Shown: positions 12,744-25,993 of the stretch, one piece after another
How positions within the stretch are numbered: position 1 is the stretch's first letter
Layout of the letters: every line of letters starts with the position of its first letter
The notes under the pieces: generated by a model
What the model saw: the letters and a program-made list of their open reading frames with translations, nothing else
What the model was told of the DNA's origin: nothing
Database searches by the model: none
Translations under genes and position numbers: made by a program
DNA from: Pontederia crassipes
Taxonomy: Eukaryota; Streptophyta; Magnoliopsida; Commelinales; Pontederiaceae
Assembly: GCA_030549335.1 (NCBI GenBank)
Contig: CM060195.1
Span: forward strand, 43,344,991 to 43,408,990
Length of the DNA stretch: 64,000 bases
Reading direction: 5' to 3'

Positions 12744-14995
12744 TCAGGCATGTATACATTGCCTTGATTTCTGCTTCGAAAAATTCTGCTTGTTTTCTGA
12801 TTCCTCACTCTGTTTCACGATATGAAGCAATTCCTTACCGACAAGGGAACCGAGGATACTATCAAAGCAACTATTAAATGAAATTTGATTAAGACTTCTC
12901 GTGTATGCAAAACGTGTTAGTGATTTTTACTTCGTTGATCCAACTTTTCGTATCTTTTTTTATATTTTTTTATGTATGATCTTTTCAAAAGCAGCTCCAT
13001 TCTTGTTATCTATAATTACATATGAAATATAGCTAGTCAGATTTGATAAGGGTAAACGCACACAATTGATTGGTGACGCATTCAGAGTCACTACAGATGG
13101 CCAGTTTTTTGTAGTTCGATTCAATTAGTCAGATTTGCGGGCGTTTCAAGTAATCTTTTTAGATTAAAAATAGTGTATTAAAATTTTGGAACCCAAGACA
13201 TTACTTTATTTATTTGTGACATATAATAGAGTAATTTGAATGCATGTGCATTGCATATCAAATGGCATATATCAAATTTAGATTGTCAATTATTTTATTT
13301 ATTTGAACCCAATATCAATTTTATTTTTCACATTTTTCCCTTTGGTATTTAGATAAATTATAAAATGAATCAATTTTAATACATTATTATTAATCACACT
13401 AATCTTATTATTATTAATAGGTATTTATTAATTCTATTAATTATATATTAATGTGATTAATTTATTGCTCAATAAATGATATTTATTATTAAGTATTATA
13501 GCTTAATAAAAATTCATATAATTGTGGATATATTATTATCCATAAATATTTCTATGAAATTTATTATTTATTTATATTTTATATGTTTAAAATATGCGTT
13601 TGTGATTTACGAAATTCAAAAAGGTTATATTATTTAGATAAAAAGATATATTGTAAAAATTGTATATTAATAAATATTTTTTTATTATTTTATAAGTATA
13701 TAATATAAATTGTCAAATAAATTATTTATTTAATGTTACCGACAACATTTTTAGGACAATTTATATTGTCACATAATGTTCGATAATAATACACTGAACG
13801 CCCTCTAAGTGATTAAATGAATTAATTTTAATTTAGTATAATTTATTTTTTTCATTATTATTTACTTATTTATCTTGAAGATCTTTTTAATATATTTCGG
13901 TCTCTATCGATTATTTTCCCCCGAGTTACAAGATGGCAATATCTCTGTGATTAAGTAGCGGACTCGTCCAAGATTAAGGATAACATCATTGTCGTTTAAA
14001 AAACATTTTCACTTTACAAAAAAATAGTGAAATTAATATTTTTAGTGTAAAAATTTTGGAGACTTATGTATAATATATTTTAGTTTTTTTTTATATTTTT
14101 CTTACAAACTTATATATATTTTTAGTAATTTTGGAGCGACAAATTGGGAGACATATGTACAATTTATACATTTTTTTCCTTTACAAGATCATAAATAAAG
14201 ACCTCCTGAGTCCTCCGTGAATGCAAAATATGATCCCTTTAATTACATAGGTAGTTTATATAGATAGGGATGGTGTATTTGCTCGTATGAATAGATTAAT
14301 TACATTCATATTTTTAAATAAATAATTAGTTCACAAAAAAATATCATTTTATTGCTTTCTAAAAAATCTTTATTTGATGTCTTCGTCTTCATTTTTTAAA
14401 TATTGCTCCCCATATTTAATCTTTGATGTTTCATATCTTTTTTTATTAACGTACAAAAAGTTTTATTTCTTTATTTTAATAGATTGATTTTCTTCATTTT
14501 CATTATAAAATAATGTCGGTATTTTTTTCTAAATTTATTTGAAATAACAAATAAATTAGTTATATTTTTTAAAAATTTATTGTTATCGTTATATCCATCC
14601 ATTTTTATAATAAATATAAATAAACATATTCGAATAATAATAGTTTGTCCTCCCTTAAAATGTCAATCTGGCTTGATTAAAATAATTATGAATTGATTGA
14701 TCCCTATTTTCATCAAACATTTTTATTTTACTATCCAGCTAATAATTAACTATTTCGTTAGCTAAACTTTAATATGCTATACATCTATTAAATAAATACT
14801 TTTGCAAATATAGTAGTAAGTACAGATCAACTAATCTTTTGGATGGAATAATTGTGGAATACCAAATAATGATTGTTAGTTAAGTATATGATCGTTTTCA
14901 TGTAGACTAAAATATGAAAGAACACATGCAATAATATGATACAAATGTAGTATTTTGTGTATATATATCCGAAAATTAGTTAATCTTTGTTTGTG
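12744..14995. other. Gene-less AT-rich stretch
   Basis: Apart from the 3' flank of the membrane-protein gene, no gene, RNA or bounded transposon was recognised. Base composition is extremely AT-rich from about 13150 onward. Confidence 0.5.
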
Positions 14996-15660
14996 TTATG
15001 TTTGCATTAAGTAAATAGAAAATATGAGATATCCAAGTTTTGAGTCGTTGGATCCGCCATCTATGACTAAAAGCGTGCGTGATTTATTTCGATCTGTCTG
15101 TGACGGCATCTCTACCCCTTTTTTCTCCTTTTCTCCCAAAACTTTCATGTCTCTGCCCCAAATCCCTTTCTTCCGCGGCGCCGAGCAAGATCGCTTCCTT
15201 TTCTTCCGTGGCATCGAGCGAGAGAAGATGCTTCGACCGTGCTCCTCGTCGTCGTCGCACTCGCCGCCGCCTTCGTGAGTCATCGCCGCCCGTCGCGAGC
15301 ACTCCTTTGCTCTGCGTCGTGTCGTGGGAGATTTGCCCTTGCACGTCGCCGCGTCATCCACGAGCAGCCACCCTCGCTGCCGCCTTTTGCACGTCGTCGC
15401 CCGAGAACCCTCGCTACCGCCTTCGCGACCTAAGAACCCCTTCGCCGCCAAAGAACCCTCTTCGTCGTTGCCTTTGCGACCCGAGAACCCTTCGTCGCCC
15501 GAGAACCCTCGGCAGCGCCCGAGAACCCTCGCCGCCGCCGACGAGAACCCTCGCTGCCTCAACATCCACGATGGTCTCAAGCCCTCAAGTGTCAGTTCGA
15601 CGCCTCAATGCCGCTAGGCAACCGACACCTGGACACCCTCAACGCATTGACGCCACCTGA
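14996..15660. other. Unexplained GC-rich island with repeat-built reading frames
   Basis: This is an isolated GC-rich block in AT-rich DNA just left of the CACTA-like element. It is open on both strands: about 190 codons on the plus strand from 15079, and 194 on the minus strand ending at 14996. The longer frames are driven by a recurring 'gagaaccctcg' motif with 'gccgcc' and 'cgtcg' spacers at about 15400-15560, which translates to low-complexity Arg/Ser/Pro or Gly/Ser/Arg sequence. No domain is recognised. It resembles the GC-rich cargo of the Mutator-like element at 8239-9315, but no terminal repeats were found. It could be transposon cargo or a decayed gene. Confidence 0.4.
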
Positions 15661-17984
15661 CAGGTCGCGGATCGAACCACTGAGAAATCACGTGCGATTC
15701 TAATTGTAGATGATAGATCGCTCGGGAGCATCCTCGTTAAATTCTAAAAAAATCACTAGAAGATTTTTTGATGAATAATTTTCGACGAAAATAAATTCAT
15801 CGCAATTTGTAACGAATTTTGAGATGAATATCAATTCGTCGGAACTTCAGACCGTCGAAAATAAAAATAATAAATTATAGAATTTATTATACTATTACTT
15901 TATTTTTTGACGGTTTGGAAAGTCGAAATTTTTTACGGCTTCCTATCCGTCGAAAGTTCTGACAATCCGGACTGTCAATAATCGTAAAAATGATTAAATA
16001 TTATAATCTTATATATCATAATATATAATATAATTAGTATTTTATTATTATAATTATCGACGGTCCAGACGTTCTGACGGTCTAGACCGTCGGTACTTAT
16101 AAAAATGATTAAATATTATAATCTTATATATCATAATATATAATATAATTAGTATTTTATTATTATAATTATCGACAATTCTAATCGTCGGAAGTTCTGA
16201 CGGTCTGAACCGTCGGTAAAGTATAAATATTATTTTCTTATTACATTTTGCGACAGTCGAAACCGTCGGTATTGAAAAAACCATCGCGCCACCCTCCTCG
16301 CCTTTTTTTCTTTTCCTGCTCCCCACTCTCTTTTTCCGTCTATTTATTACCTTTTTTTCTTCTCTTGTCATAATTATTATTTCCTTTAATCTTATTTATA
16401 AAAATAAAATCGACAAAATCTCCTCCCTTAATTATCTTATGTCATTTGACAACACAAATAATAGATACATATATATACCTATCAAAGTTTAATAAAAAAG
16501 TTATAAGACATAACATTCATATATTATCACTATTATTTCATAACCCATTTCACATTTAACACCCCCACGAGATCAAATTTTACACAACCTTACAAAATGA
16601 TTTTAATAAACTCTAGTACAACTCTCGAGTTTATCTATTACATGCATGCTTTTTAAAAATGAAAGTGGAGAGAAAATAAAAGTGCTCCAACGGCTCGACC
16701 TCTTCTATATGCATCAAAAGCAAGCTTCGAGTCGATTAACTCGAGAACTTTGAGTTATCTAATAAATTCAACAAGGGTAATGTGAGCAACAATCGTTTCT
16801 AAATCATATGAACTTTTACATAAATACAAATTATTCAAGATACCATCATATTCACAGTTAAACTCCACACATATGTCATTGCACATACTCATCATGGGTC
16901 AATATGTATCCCTCTATGACCATGTGACATACAGTTAAGCAGAGCTTCATAATCAAAAGTCACGGATACGCAGAGCAAATCATGGATTAATACGTATCCC
17001 TCTATGATTGTGTGTCATATAATTAAGTAGAGCTTTTCACAATTAAGAGTCTCAAATATGCAGAGCAAATTATGGGTCAATACGTATCCCAATCGTGATT
17101 GTGTGTCACCCAATCATGATTCTCAGATACGCAGAGCGATCATGGGTCAATACGTGCACACAGAGCAGCTCCAAAGGACAAAGACACAAGATATACGCCC
17201 CAAAGGCTTCATGTACATCAAATACGGTCCCAAAGATCTTTTTTAAATAGCATGGTTAATGAACATACGAAGTTTAACAATATCAAAATACATATGTCAT
17301 AATCACATATCATTATCAAATAAAACTTATTTTAACTTCACAAGCATTGTTTCCTGAAAATATTTTCATGTAAGAGGTTGTTCCAACTCATATAAAATCA
17401 TTGAAACGTATCATAATTACTTTTCATAGCTCAAAATATGTTTCAATAATAATAATATTAATAATCTTTGCTTGAGATAATATCATAAATAGAAGAACTA
17501 ACATATATATTTTTCTATGTTGTAAATTTACCCACACACCTTGTACTTTATGTTTTCAAAGTGGTTTACTAAATTTTCCTCCTTTCATTTGTAGCTTGTT
17601 GTTTTCCTACAAGCAAGGATGATATTTCACTTTCCAAATACTAATAATAACAATATGCAATGCATGCTCATGCATGAACCCTTGTTCACCTTAAAATGCA
17701 TATAATACCCTCTAGTACTAATATCTAACTTCAAATATTTATATTCATAGACTATTTTACACTTGGAACATCTCAATCTTCCATAACTTAACTAGGTGTT
17801 GTCTCAGAATTCCAGACTGAGTGTGTGCGTCAATAAATAATTCATAACTTCTTAACCCTAAGTGCAAATATAATTATTCTAGATAATTTAGAAACTAGAC
17901 TTATTAAGATTTCCAATCCTCAAATATCATTAACAAATTCGAAGTGATCAAGTCATAAAAATCAAGGCAATCTGACATAAGGTT

Positions 17985-20051
17985 CACTACAAGAAAACAA
18001 GGTATCTGTGACGGATAATTCAGTCACAGATACCTTGTATTCCGTCACAGATGTTCTTCTGTGATACACTTGTGACAGTCAACATTCGTCACTAATTTTT
18101 TACCCACAAACTGTGTTGTGACGGATTATTTTTTGTCACAAAGAAAATTGTGACGACTACGATCGTCACAAGATTAAAACATTTTTTGTCACAAAAGTTT
18201 GATAAAATAATTAATACAATGTGTATTCTGTCACAAATGTGATGATTTTTTGACGGATTACTGACTATTAATTTGTGACGGATATATGTTGTGATGATGT
18301 TTATGACAGATTTGTGATGATTATTTGTGATCATTTTGTGACGATTATGATTGTGATAGACTTGTGTATAAAAACTTACACAAACTTTCTTTTTATTTTC
18401 CATTAACATATTCACCAGTTTTTCCTTTATCACAATGCTTATGACAATACTAAAAAACTTCATAGTTGGTTAATTGTCTGCATAACTTTTGTGCCTACAA
18501 AAAGAGAATAAAACACATTAAATAGTGCACAACTTGAAAAAAAAATATTCATTAATATACAAGTCTTATCTGATGCTCTGTCGTAGGTATATGATCAATA
18601 GTATGCTTTGTGATTTCACCCTCTTTCTCTGTGAGCCTATTTTGTTTTGCAGCTTTCGATTTTTATTGCAACTCATCTTCCATCCACAAATCAATCATGT
18701 CATTCCAAACATCTCCTCTCATCTATGATGTTCTAAAACATTTGGTTAAACTTGACATGATCTTTGTATATATAAAGAATAAAATTTCATATAATTAATA
18801 TGCATTTCTATATTAGTGATCCAAATTACTAAAAAAAATGTGAAAGATGACATCAAACAAAAATTAAATATAATAAACATAATATAAATTCACACAATAT
18901 TGTAATTTATAATCTGTGATAAAAAAATCAAACACTAAATCATACTACATAAATATTCTTAATCCACACGTGAAACTAAAAAATTGATGTTCCATAACAA
19001 TCCATCATTAATCCAAATTAAATAATTCAAATAATTTATTTCATATATATCGTTGCAATTCTCCAAAATGAATACAAAAATGCCACATTACTTAAATATA
19101 TACAAAAATAACTAGGTCACCCCTGCGTCCCTGACGCAAGCCTGCATCCCTGACGCAAGGGCTGTGTCGCTGACGCAAGGGACACAGCAGGGGTGCCCTT
19201 GCATTGGGGCAAACGCGCACTGCATTTGCCGTGCGCGTTTACCCCTGCGTCCCTGACGAAAGCTTGCGTCAGGGCGCACAGCCCTGTGTCCCTGACGCAG
19301 GCTTGCGTCAGGGACGGCCTTGCATCAGGGACGCAGGGCAAACGCGCACTCGTTTACCCCTGCGTCCCTGACGAAAGCTTGCGTCAGGGCGCACAGCCCT
19401 GTGTCCCTGACGCAGGCTTGCGTCAGGGACGGCCATGCATCAGGGACACAGGGCAAACGCAGTGCGCGTTTGCCTGCGTCCCTGGTTGCGCCCTGACGCA
19501 GGCTTGCGTCAGGCGTGCAGACAGGCCGCGTTTGCAGCCCTGCACGCCTGACGCAGGTGCAATGCGTCAACAAGACGGCCGCCGGCCGTGAGATGAGGGA
19601 GGAGAGGAGAGCAGTGGCGGCTGTGAGATGAGAGAGAACATGAGAGGAGATTAAAACGTGATTTTCTTTGTCTTAGAAAAAATTAGGTAGAGTTATTTAT
19701 TTTTTAATAATAATAAATAAATTTAGTGAATTAAAGAAAAATTAAATTTTTGATGATATTGTGACCAAAGGTAAGATAAAAAAATAAAATTGTGACAAAT
19801 ATATTGTGACGTTTTCATAGTTATCACTTTTAAGTCACTAAATATTTTAATTAGAATAGTGGTCACAAAAGCGTCACAAAAATATGATGAATTTCTAATG
19901 GACAATTTTGTGACAAATATTATCATCACATATTAGTCATTCAAATGACAAATTCGTATCTGTCACAAATTTCTTACAACTTTGTCAAATATTGTGACAG
20001 AATTATTTTGTCACAAAAATTTCGTCATAAAAACTATATTTTCTTGTAGTG
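17985..20051. mobile_element. CACTA element, non-autonomous (2067 bp)
   Basis: It begins CACTACAAGAAAA and ends TTTTCTTGTAGTG, with a 3-bp TSD GTT (17982-17984 and 20052-20054). The other LTR of the same gypsy element supplies the empty site near 27636 ('tagggtttatgctt'), which confirms both edges. Subterminal regions are full of 'tgtgacgg', 'cgtcaca' and 'tttgtgac' repeats. There is no transposase. The centre holds the GC-rich array at 19117-19590. Confidence 0.92.
19117..19590. repeat. GC-rich tandem array with short hairpins inside the CACTA element
   Basis: A unit of about 115 bp is repeated at 19241 and 19356, with partial or diverged copies on either side. Each unit contains 'cctgacgcaggcttgcgtca' hairpin-forming motifs and 'gcaaacgcgca' motifs. 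Frames on both strands (132 codons +, 74-82 codons -) translate into repeats such as LTQACVRD; they are artefacts of the array. Composition changes abruptly from AT-rich to GC-rich at both edges. Confidence 0.8.
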
Positions 20052-21101
20052 GTTTATGCTTCTGAATGATTAATTTATACTTTAATAATATTTATCCATT
20101 TGATGAGATCCTAATTTTATTAGAATCTAGACTTCAATAATGTTTGAGCATAAAAATTGTAGAATTTAACTCATTGTATGCCCTTATAACAAAAATGGTT
20201 AATTAGGGTCATGATATGTCCATGTCTTGGAATCTGACAGAAGAATAACTATGAAATAAAAAATTCATTTCTCCCAACAAACATGGCCAAATAGGATGGT
20301 TCAACTTCTCAACGAACTCTTAGAATGTTTAATTAATTATATCCAAATTTCAAACACTAATTCATTATATTCGAACCATGCCCTAATTTACAAGTTGAAC
20401 ATGTATCAAACTCGGGACAGGATGAGCGACCCAGGATGTTGGGTTCATCACTTTTTCTACAAAAGTCATTTTTATATGATTCTTGTGGTCATGGAAAGGT
20501 AACTTCGAGAGGATGAACCATGAAAAGTTTCAGGATTTATGAAGAACTACTCACGAAAATATGATCATATGAAGTTGAAGGTCAGTTTGGGATCCGCAGA
20601 TTCACCTTAACCCAGCAAACCTGTCGAATTTCCTCAAGCTATTCGACAATGGATATGATCTTAGAAATTTTTCTGCTCGTAGATAATTAGAATAAATGAT
20701 TTATATACTTTTTCAGAATTTTAACGCGTCATATAGCGGTTTGGAAAAATATTTTTATAAGCAGCTAGTGAGCTGCCTACTTAAGCTACTTGAAATCTTA
20801 TTGGTTGAAATAAATGTCCAATCATATTATTTTTTTTAAAATTAATATTAAACCTCTAATTAACCATATTTAATCATAGTTAAACATGCTTATTATAATA
20901 TTTATAAATATTAGAATTTATTCATAATAATCTTATATAATTTCTTTATAATGCTTATCGATAATTTAATTATGATTATGCTTTAATCCAAAACTTAATT
21001 GTTACACGCAATCATGACTATACAAGCATCTAAACTAACTTAATACGCTAATTAAAAGCAAGATTATGTTAAAATGATGTTTGTGGAGCACGTCCGTGAC
21101 A

Positions 21102-21115
21102 ATTCTCCCTTTCTT
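21102..21115 (-). promoter_or_regulatory. Polypurine tract of the minus-strand gypsy element
   Basis: On the minus strand this reads AAGAAAGGGAGAAT directly before the 3' LTR. It parallels AAGGAGGGGAGAA at the same place in the plus-strand relative. Confidence 0.6.
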
Positions 21116-24100
21116 AAAAAATTTTGTCCCCGAAATTTAGATATATGTTGTGAATGATAAGAATGAATACTTCCTTCTTATTTGGTCATTCTCACTTCCA
21201 ACTTTCTCTTTACTTGAATGATTTTTTTCCTATAACACAAATACTAAAGGAAATTTTCATTTCTGAAGTTCATTTTCCTTGACTCTTATAATTTATACTT
21301 TATTTTCTTCTCAAGACAAATTCTCTTATACTCGAATAGATTGAGTTGCTCGTTATGTGCAGAAGGCCTCTGTAATTTATTGATGGTGCAATATTTAATT
21401 CTATATGAGCAAAAGTAATTGTTTGTATTATTCTTTGTTGGTGTTCTACCCTTTTTGGTTCTTGCTTAAACACGACTGCTTGCACACTATATTATCGTAT
21501 CCCAGAAGAGATGAGAAAAGCTAGTTATTGCATCAATTTAGATGAGTTAACACCCATTTCACGTGGACATAATAATAAGAGTTTGTCAACTAATGAAGGG
21601 CTAGGTGAAATAGTAAGGAAGATCTCTATTTCACTTAGGGGGTGAAAGTAGTTCGGGTTGGTTCGGATTTTCGGTCTAAAAAAATCAACCGCTATTTTTC
21701 GGATCGATTTTTAAAATTATAAAGACCGCCCTAAAACCATTTTGAAAAAATAAAAACCACCCTTTAGCGGATCGATTTTTTCGGATGGTTTTTTCGGAGC
21801 CATACTTTTATATAATTATATTTTAAAAATATATTTAATAACTTAAAATTAATATAAAAATATTTAATTATATTAAATATTAAATATACTATTAAAATTT
21901 TAAAATTATTAAATTAGAGTTTGATAATGTGATAGAAAAGTATGAAATTTTATACAAAAATATTATATCTATAATAAAAGAATTATTAACACGTATTAAT
22001 TATATAAATAAAAAATCATAAATAAAAATTGGGCTCCACGGGCCCTATGGTTTTTTCGGGTGGGGCCCTAATTTTAGCGGATGGATTTTAATTTATTAAA
22101 AACCACCCTAAATCATATTCAAACCCCTAATTTTCAGTTTTTTTGTTCGGTTTTTTCGGGTCGGATGAATTTTTCGGGTTGGTCGGGTTTTTCTTACACC
22201 CCTAATTTCACTTGCTGATGGCATATTAACAAGTAAAATATTTTTTTGTGTCAACAAGTATGTCGAAAAACCATCAAGAAGCTTTTGAATGTTTGTTTGG
22301 AATATTTTACATGATTTGACATTGATCATTCTTATGATTTGAACTTTGATATCTACAATTGTTGGACTTCTAACTGAATATTAGCCCAAGGATACATACA
22401 ATGGTTTAGGAATCTTATTTAGCATATTCAGGGTCGTCATAGTTATAGCATCCAATGGCTCATTGCAATTTAGAGACTTTAGATAAGGAAAGGAAAAAGA
22501 TCTTGATTCAGTTGCCCAAAGATGGACATAGACAAAAACTTTTGTTGATGACTTGTTGATTGATGAGCTTGTCTACAAAGGATTCGATCAATATCATTGA
22601 ACATATAAACATTGAAGATATTATAAATACACAATATCTTTGATGGTGTAACTTAACAAATAAATAGCTGACCCAATACATGTCAAAATCTCATATGGTA
22701 CTATGTATCATGGACATAACTTTCCTTCATTTTTTTTATAGGTAATGTGTCCTTGTAAATTTACTATTGTGATCTCTTTTTATTTTTTGATATTTCACAT
22801 CTTTTGTTTATAACATTTTCCTAATGTGCATATTTAAAATTCTATAAAAAAAATTAATTCTTTCATGTAATCTTGTTACCATGGTTAATTTTATATAAAG
22901 TTCCCATAAAGATAAGTATCAAGGTTATGAGTAGAAAACTAATTGCAAGAAAATTTTCAAATATTTGACAAACTTTATGGATAATAAGAACGATGTGTAG
23001 TACTTCAACAATTATATGAGTGACAAGCAAAAGAAGATGGCACATTAGACAAAGGAAAAGACAGAATAACCATCGATTATTACGTGTCCATAAGTCAAAT
23101 ACGATCACTATCATTCGTAAGAATGACGGTCAGAGTGTAAGCAACAATGAATTTTGTGAATAAGACTTTCCCTCTCTAATTGATTTACAATAGTGAAATG
23201 TCAATTCGAGTTCACGATCGAGGATCAGAAAGGCATCCCCCTCCAATCGCTCATTCGTTAAACTTCAAAGTAACATTTCATGAGTCGATTTGAGTTTGCG
23301 ATTGAGGATCAGAAAGACGTCCTCTTCCAATCACTCATTCGCTAAACTTCAAAAAATTGATGGACGTACTAAAGTCTGAAATCGCAAATCATTTATCACC
23401 CATAAAGGAGTGACAATGGTGATTTAATTAGTCACCCTAAACGAGATGTGATAGATAATGATGAGTAAAAATCACTTCCAAATATGAGGGATTGCAACCG
23501 ATAACAATTAATCAAGAATCGTCAATGATTTATAATGCATAACAATGAATATTGTTTGACAACTATAAGTTGAAAGTTGACAATAATTCTAATATCAGTA
23601 ATAGTAATTCAAGGTTTCATAGTGATTTCAAGATCAATGTCACATTATACAATACTTTAATGATCATTATAGAATTTGAATCTTGTCAAGTATGTATCAA
23701 TTTTTAACACTAAATTGATTTGATGATTGGTTCTCCAACCTTTATGCGTAGTCTCACATTATTATCCATTTCTATAAAATTATTATCATTTTATTAATAT
23801 AGACATCTCATAATGTTCTCATAGCATTACAAGCATCTATTCTTTTATTGATTGTCTCTACGGAATCTTCAATATCCCGTATAATATTCTCAAACCCGAG
23901 AAAGAAAACTCATACTCTTCTATCCACACATCCAACAAAAGTAATTTCTAATTTCATATTAAGGATCATTCATATATATGTATAAAGTTTTCATGATCAT
24001 ATTCATATTTCACATATGTTATTTATAGCACATTTTGCAAATTGATTTGTAAAGGCTATTCAAAACAATATAACTATAATTTATTTCGATTTTTCCTATC

Positions 24101-25976
24101 TTCTTATTCGCATATTTTATTTGGATCAATCTTAATCTTGTAGAATTAAGCTTAAAAGTCAATTTATACATAGGTTATTCAAATTTTAAAATAACCATAA
24201 TCACTTGAAAGAGTCAAACCATTATAGTGATCAAATTCAAAGGATTTTTTTTAATATGCATGATGTAATACATAACTATTATTTGATTCTCATACATATG
24301 GATAATCCAATGCGTGTTAAATACAAAACTATCAACGGTGGTTTATAAATATCCTCTCATCTCACCTTCATAAGGTTCAAATGTATTTATTCCAAAACAT
24401 AATGTCTCATTGCAAAACTTTTATAACACAATATCTTAGGTTGTGACCTTTATTATCTTTTGCATTTTCTTTTCGATATAAGATGCAAACTAGTCGTTCT
24501 TTATGCAATAAGTTCTTGTTCAAATCAACAAGCTTATTCGTACTCAATCATAAAATAATTACTTCATATTTTCTTAAATTAGAGATAAGGAAACACATCA
24601 TACTTTCTTTCTATATTAGGAAGAAAGATTGCATGATAAATAATTGATCAAAGTCATTCAGAGATATCAAATGATCATACATACCAAGGACATGATTTGT
24701 TTTTCTTAGAATCGACATGATCTAATATCATGAGGTCAACCCAAAATTTACTCATAATTTGGCTCTTACTTTTATTTTTCCCATAATAATTTTGTGAAAT
24801 AGTGTTTAAATATCTCTCATCATGTACATGAATTTCAGAATTGAGAGATCGTAAGTTTATGAGTGGTTTGATGGTAAAAAATTCATAATGATCATATCGA
24901 GTTTCATGTATATAGAGGTTGAGATATACTATTTTTTTTAACTTTAGCTAATGCTATCCATATCTTAGAGTCATTTTTGAAAATATAGTAGTACTTGTAG
25001 TTCATCAAGCAAATAATTCATTTTTGATAAACTATTCTTCACATTCACTTAAAATGTATATAATTCATGCCCAACTAAGGAACTTATCTTTCTTCTTGAA
25101 GAATAAATCCGAAGCTCAAAATTTTGACTGAATGCATACCTCATCGAAATGCTCACATAATTCTTTTAATCTTACAAGTTTTATACAATAAGGAGTATTA
25201 GAAGTAGGAATAGTTCTATGGGCTAGATCCATAAAGATTTCCCTCTATCTCCTCTGTCATAATCTGAAAAGCTCTTAACAATTTAACAAATTCATATATG
25301 ATTGGAATATCTTTCAATCGTGACCCCTTTTACCTTTATCTCAATGAGAGAAGCAATGTATGTTTCTTATTCCTTCCTAATCAACTTCTCTATCATTACT
25401 ATATAAATAATGCAAGAGGGGATAATTTTAACATTTATCAGAAAATATAACTTTTGATTTTTCTGATAACTCAAAATAAACTTCTTTCTTAAAACAATGT
25501 GAAGTGGCATGATGACGAACTAATCAATCACCTTCGGGTAAGACATTACAGTCTTAGATATTTAAAGATATGAAATATGTCATCATTTCCCACTTAACTA
25601 CCTTCACACCATATTCAATTATTTCTTTTGCAAGAAATTAACTATGATAGTTTGATTCCTAACATTGTCATCATGAAACATTATTGATGGACCCATTATG
25701 ATAATATTATCTTGGCATCAAATGTCACATCATGTATCGATGCATAATGCATGAGATGAAAATGAATTCCTAATAGGTCGACCGTCAGACAGAGCAAATT
25801 TACAAAGGCTAATAATATCTAATTGGCCCTCACCACATTAATCATGTGGTGATAGGTTTACCCCTTCAAAAATAAAATAAGAGAAGTAATCAAAATCATG
25901 CACTATCGATATAATGCAGATAATGTCACCTAATCTTAAACTTAAGTCATACTGTCTACAAAATCTTATAACCTAA
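21116..25976 (-). pseudogene. Remains of gypsy gag-pol (not translatable)
   Basis: Near 25700-25800, the reverse strand matches the start of gag in the plus-strand relative ('gacggtcgaccta' and the following bases, then 'gggtccatcaa'). Near 24830-24910, it matches the reverse-transcriptase segment coding for the [12 protein letters not shown] block ('gatcattatgaattttt.ac.atc'). Stops and frameshifts interrupt it throughout, and no reading frame of note survives. The divergence from the relative at 39487-46983 is far greater than between the LTRs, so this is an old copy. Confidence 0.65.
21636..22204. mobile_element. hAT-type MITE (569 bp)
   Basis: The 8-bp TSD ATTTCACT (21628-21635 and 22205-22212) flanks termini TAGGGGGTGAAAG and TAGGGGTGTAAG (the latter on the reverse strand), the known TAGGGGTG start of plant hAT elements. 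The subterminal regions have many 'ttcgggt' and 'cggat' motifs. The interior is AT-rich with no transposase. It lies inside the degraded gypsy internal region. Confidence 0.9.
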
Positions 25977-25988
25977 GATCGGATACCA
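25977..25988 (-). promoter_or_regulatory. Primer-binding site (tRNA-Met-like) of the minus-strand gypsy element
   Basis: On the minus strand it reads TGGTATCCGATC, ten of twelve bases identical to the plant initiator-Met primer site TGGTATCAGAGC. It lies five bases inside the 5' LTR, followed by a leader that matches the relative at 39365-39480. Confidence 0.7.
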
Positions 25989-25993
25989 AACTC

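Larger units (their letters stand above)
16366..21101 (-). repeat. 3' LTR of the minus-strand gypsy element (interrupted)
   Basis: It is about 2.67 kb without the CACTA insertion at 17985-20051. It aligns along its length with 25994-28734. At 16371 the usual 'cacccaactccgtg' terminal block is missing, a small deletion. The inner end carries the intact 'cgtccgtgaca' terminus. Confidence 0.8.

Noticed and set aside
19117-19590. CRISPR-like array
   Set aside because: The repeats are contiguous, hairpin-rich and lie inside a plant CACTA element. Unit spacing is not repeat-spacer and there are no cas genes.
19117-19591. Frames of 74-132 codons inside the CACTA element
   Set aside because: They are translations of the GC-rich tandem array in several frames, with no domain.
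21102-25993. Non-coding LARD-type interior
   Set aside because: Short but ordered matches to gag and reverse transcriptase of the plus-strand relative show decay of a coding element rather than an originally non-coding one.
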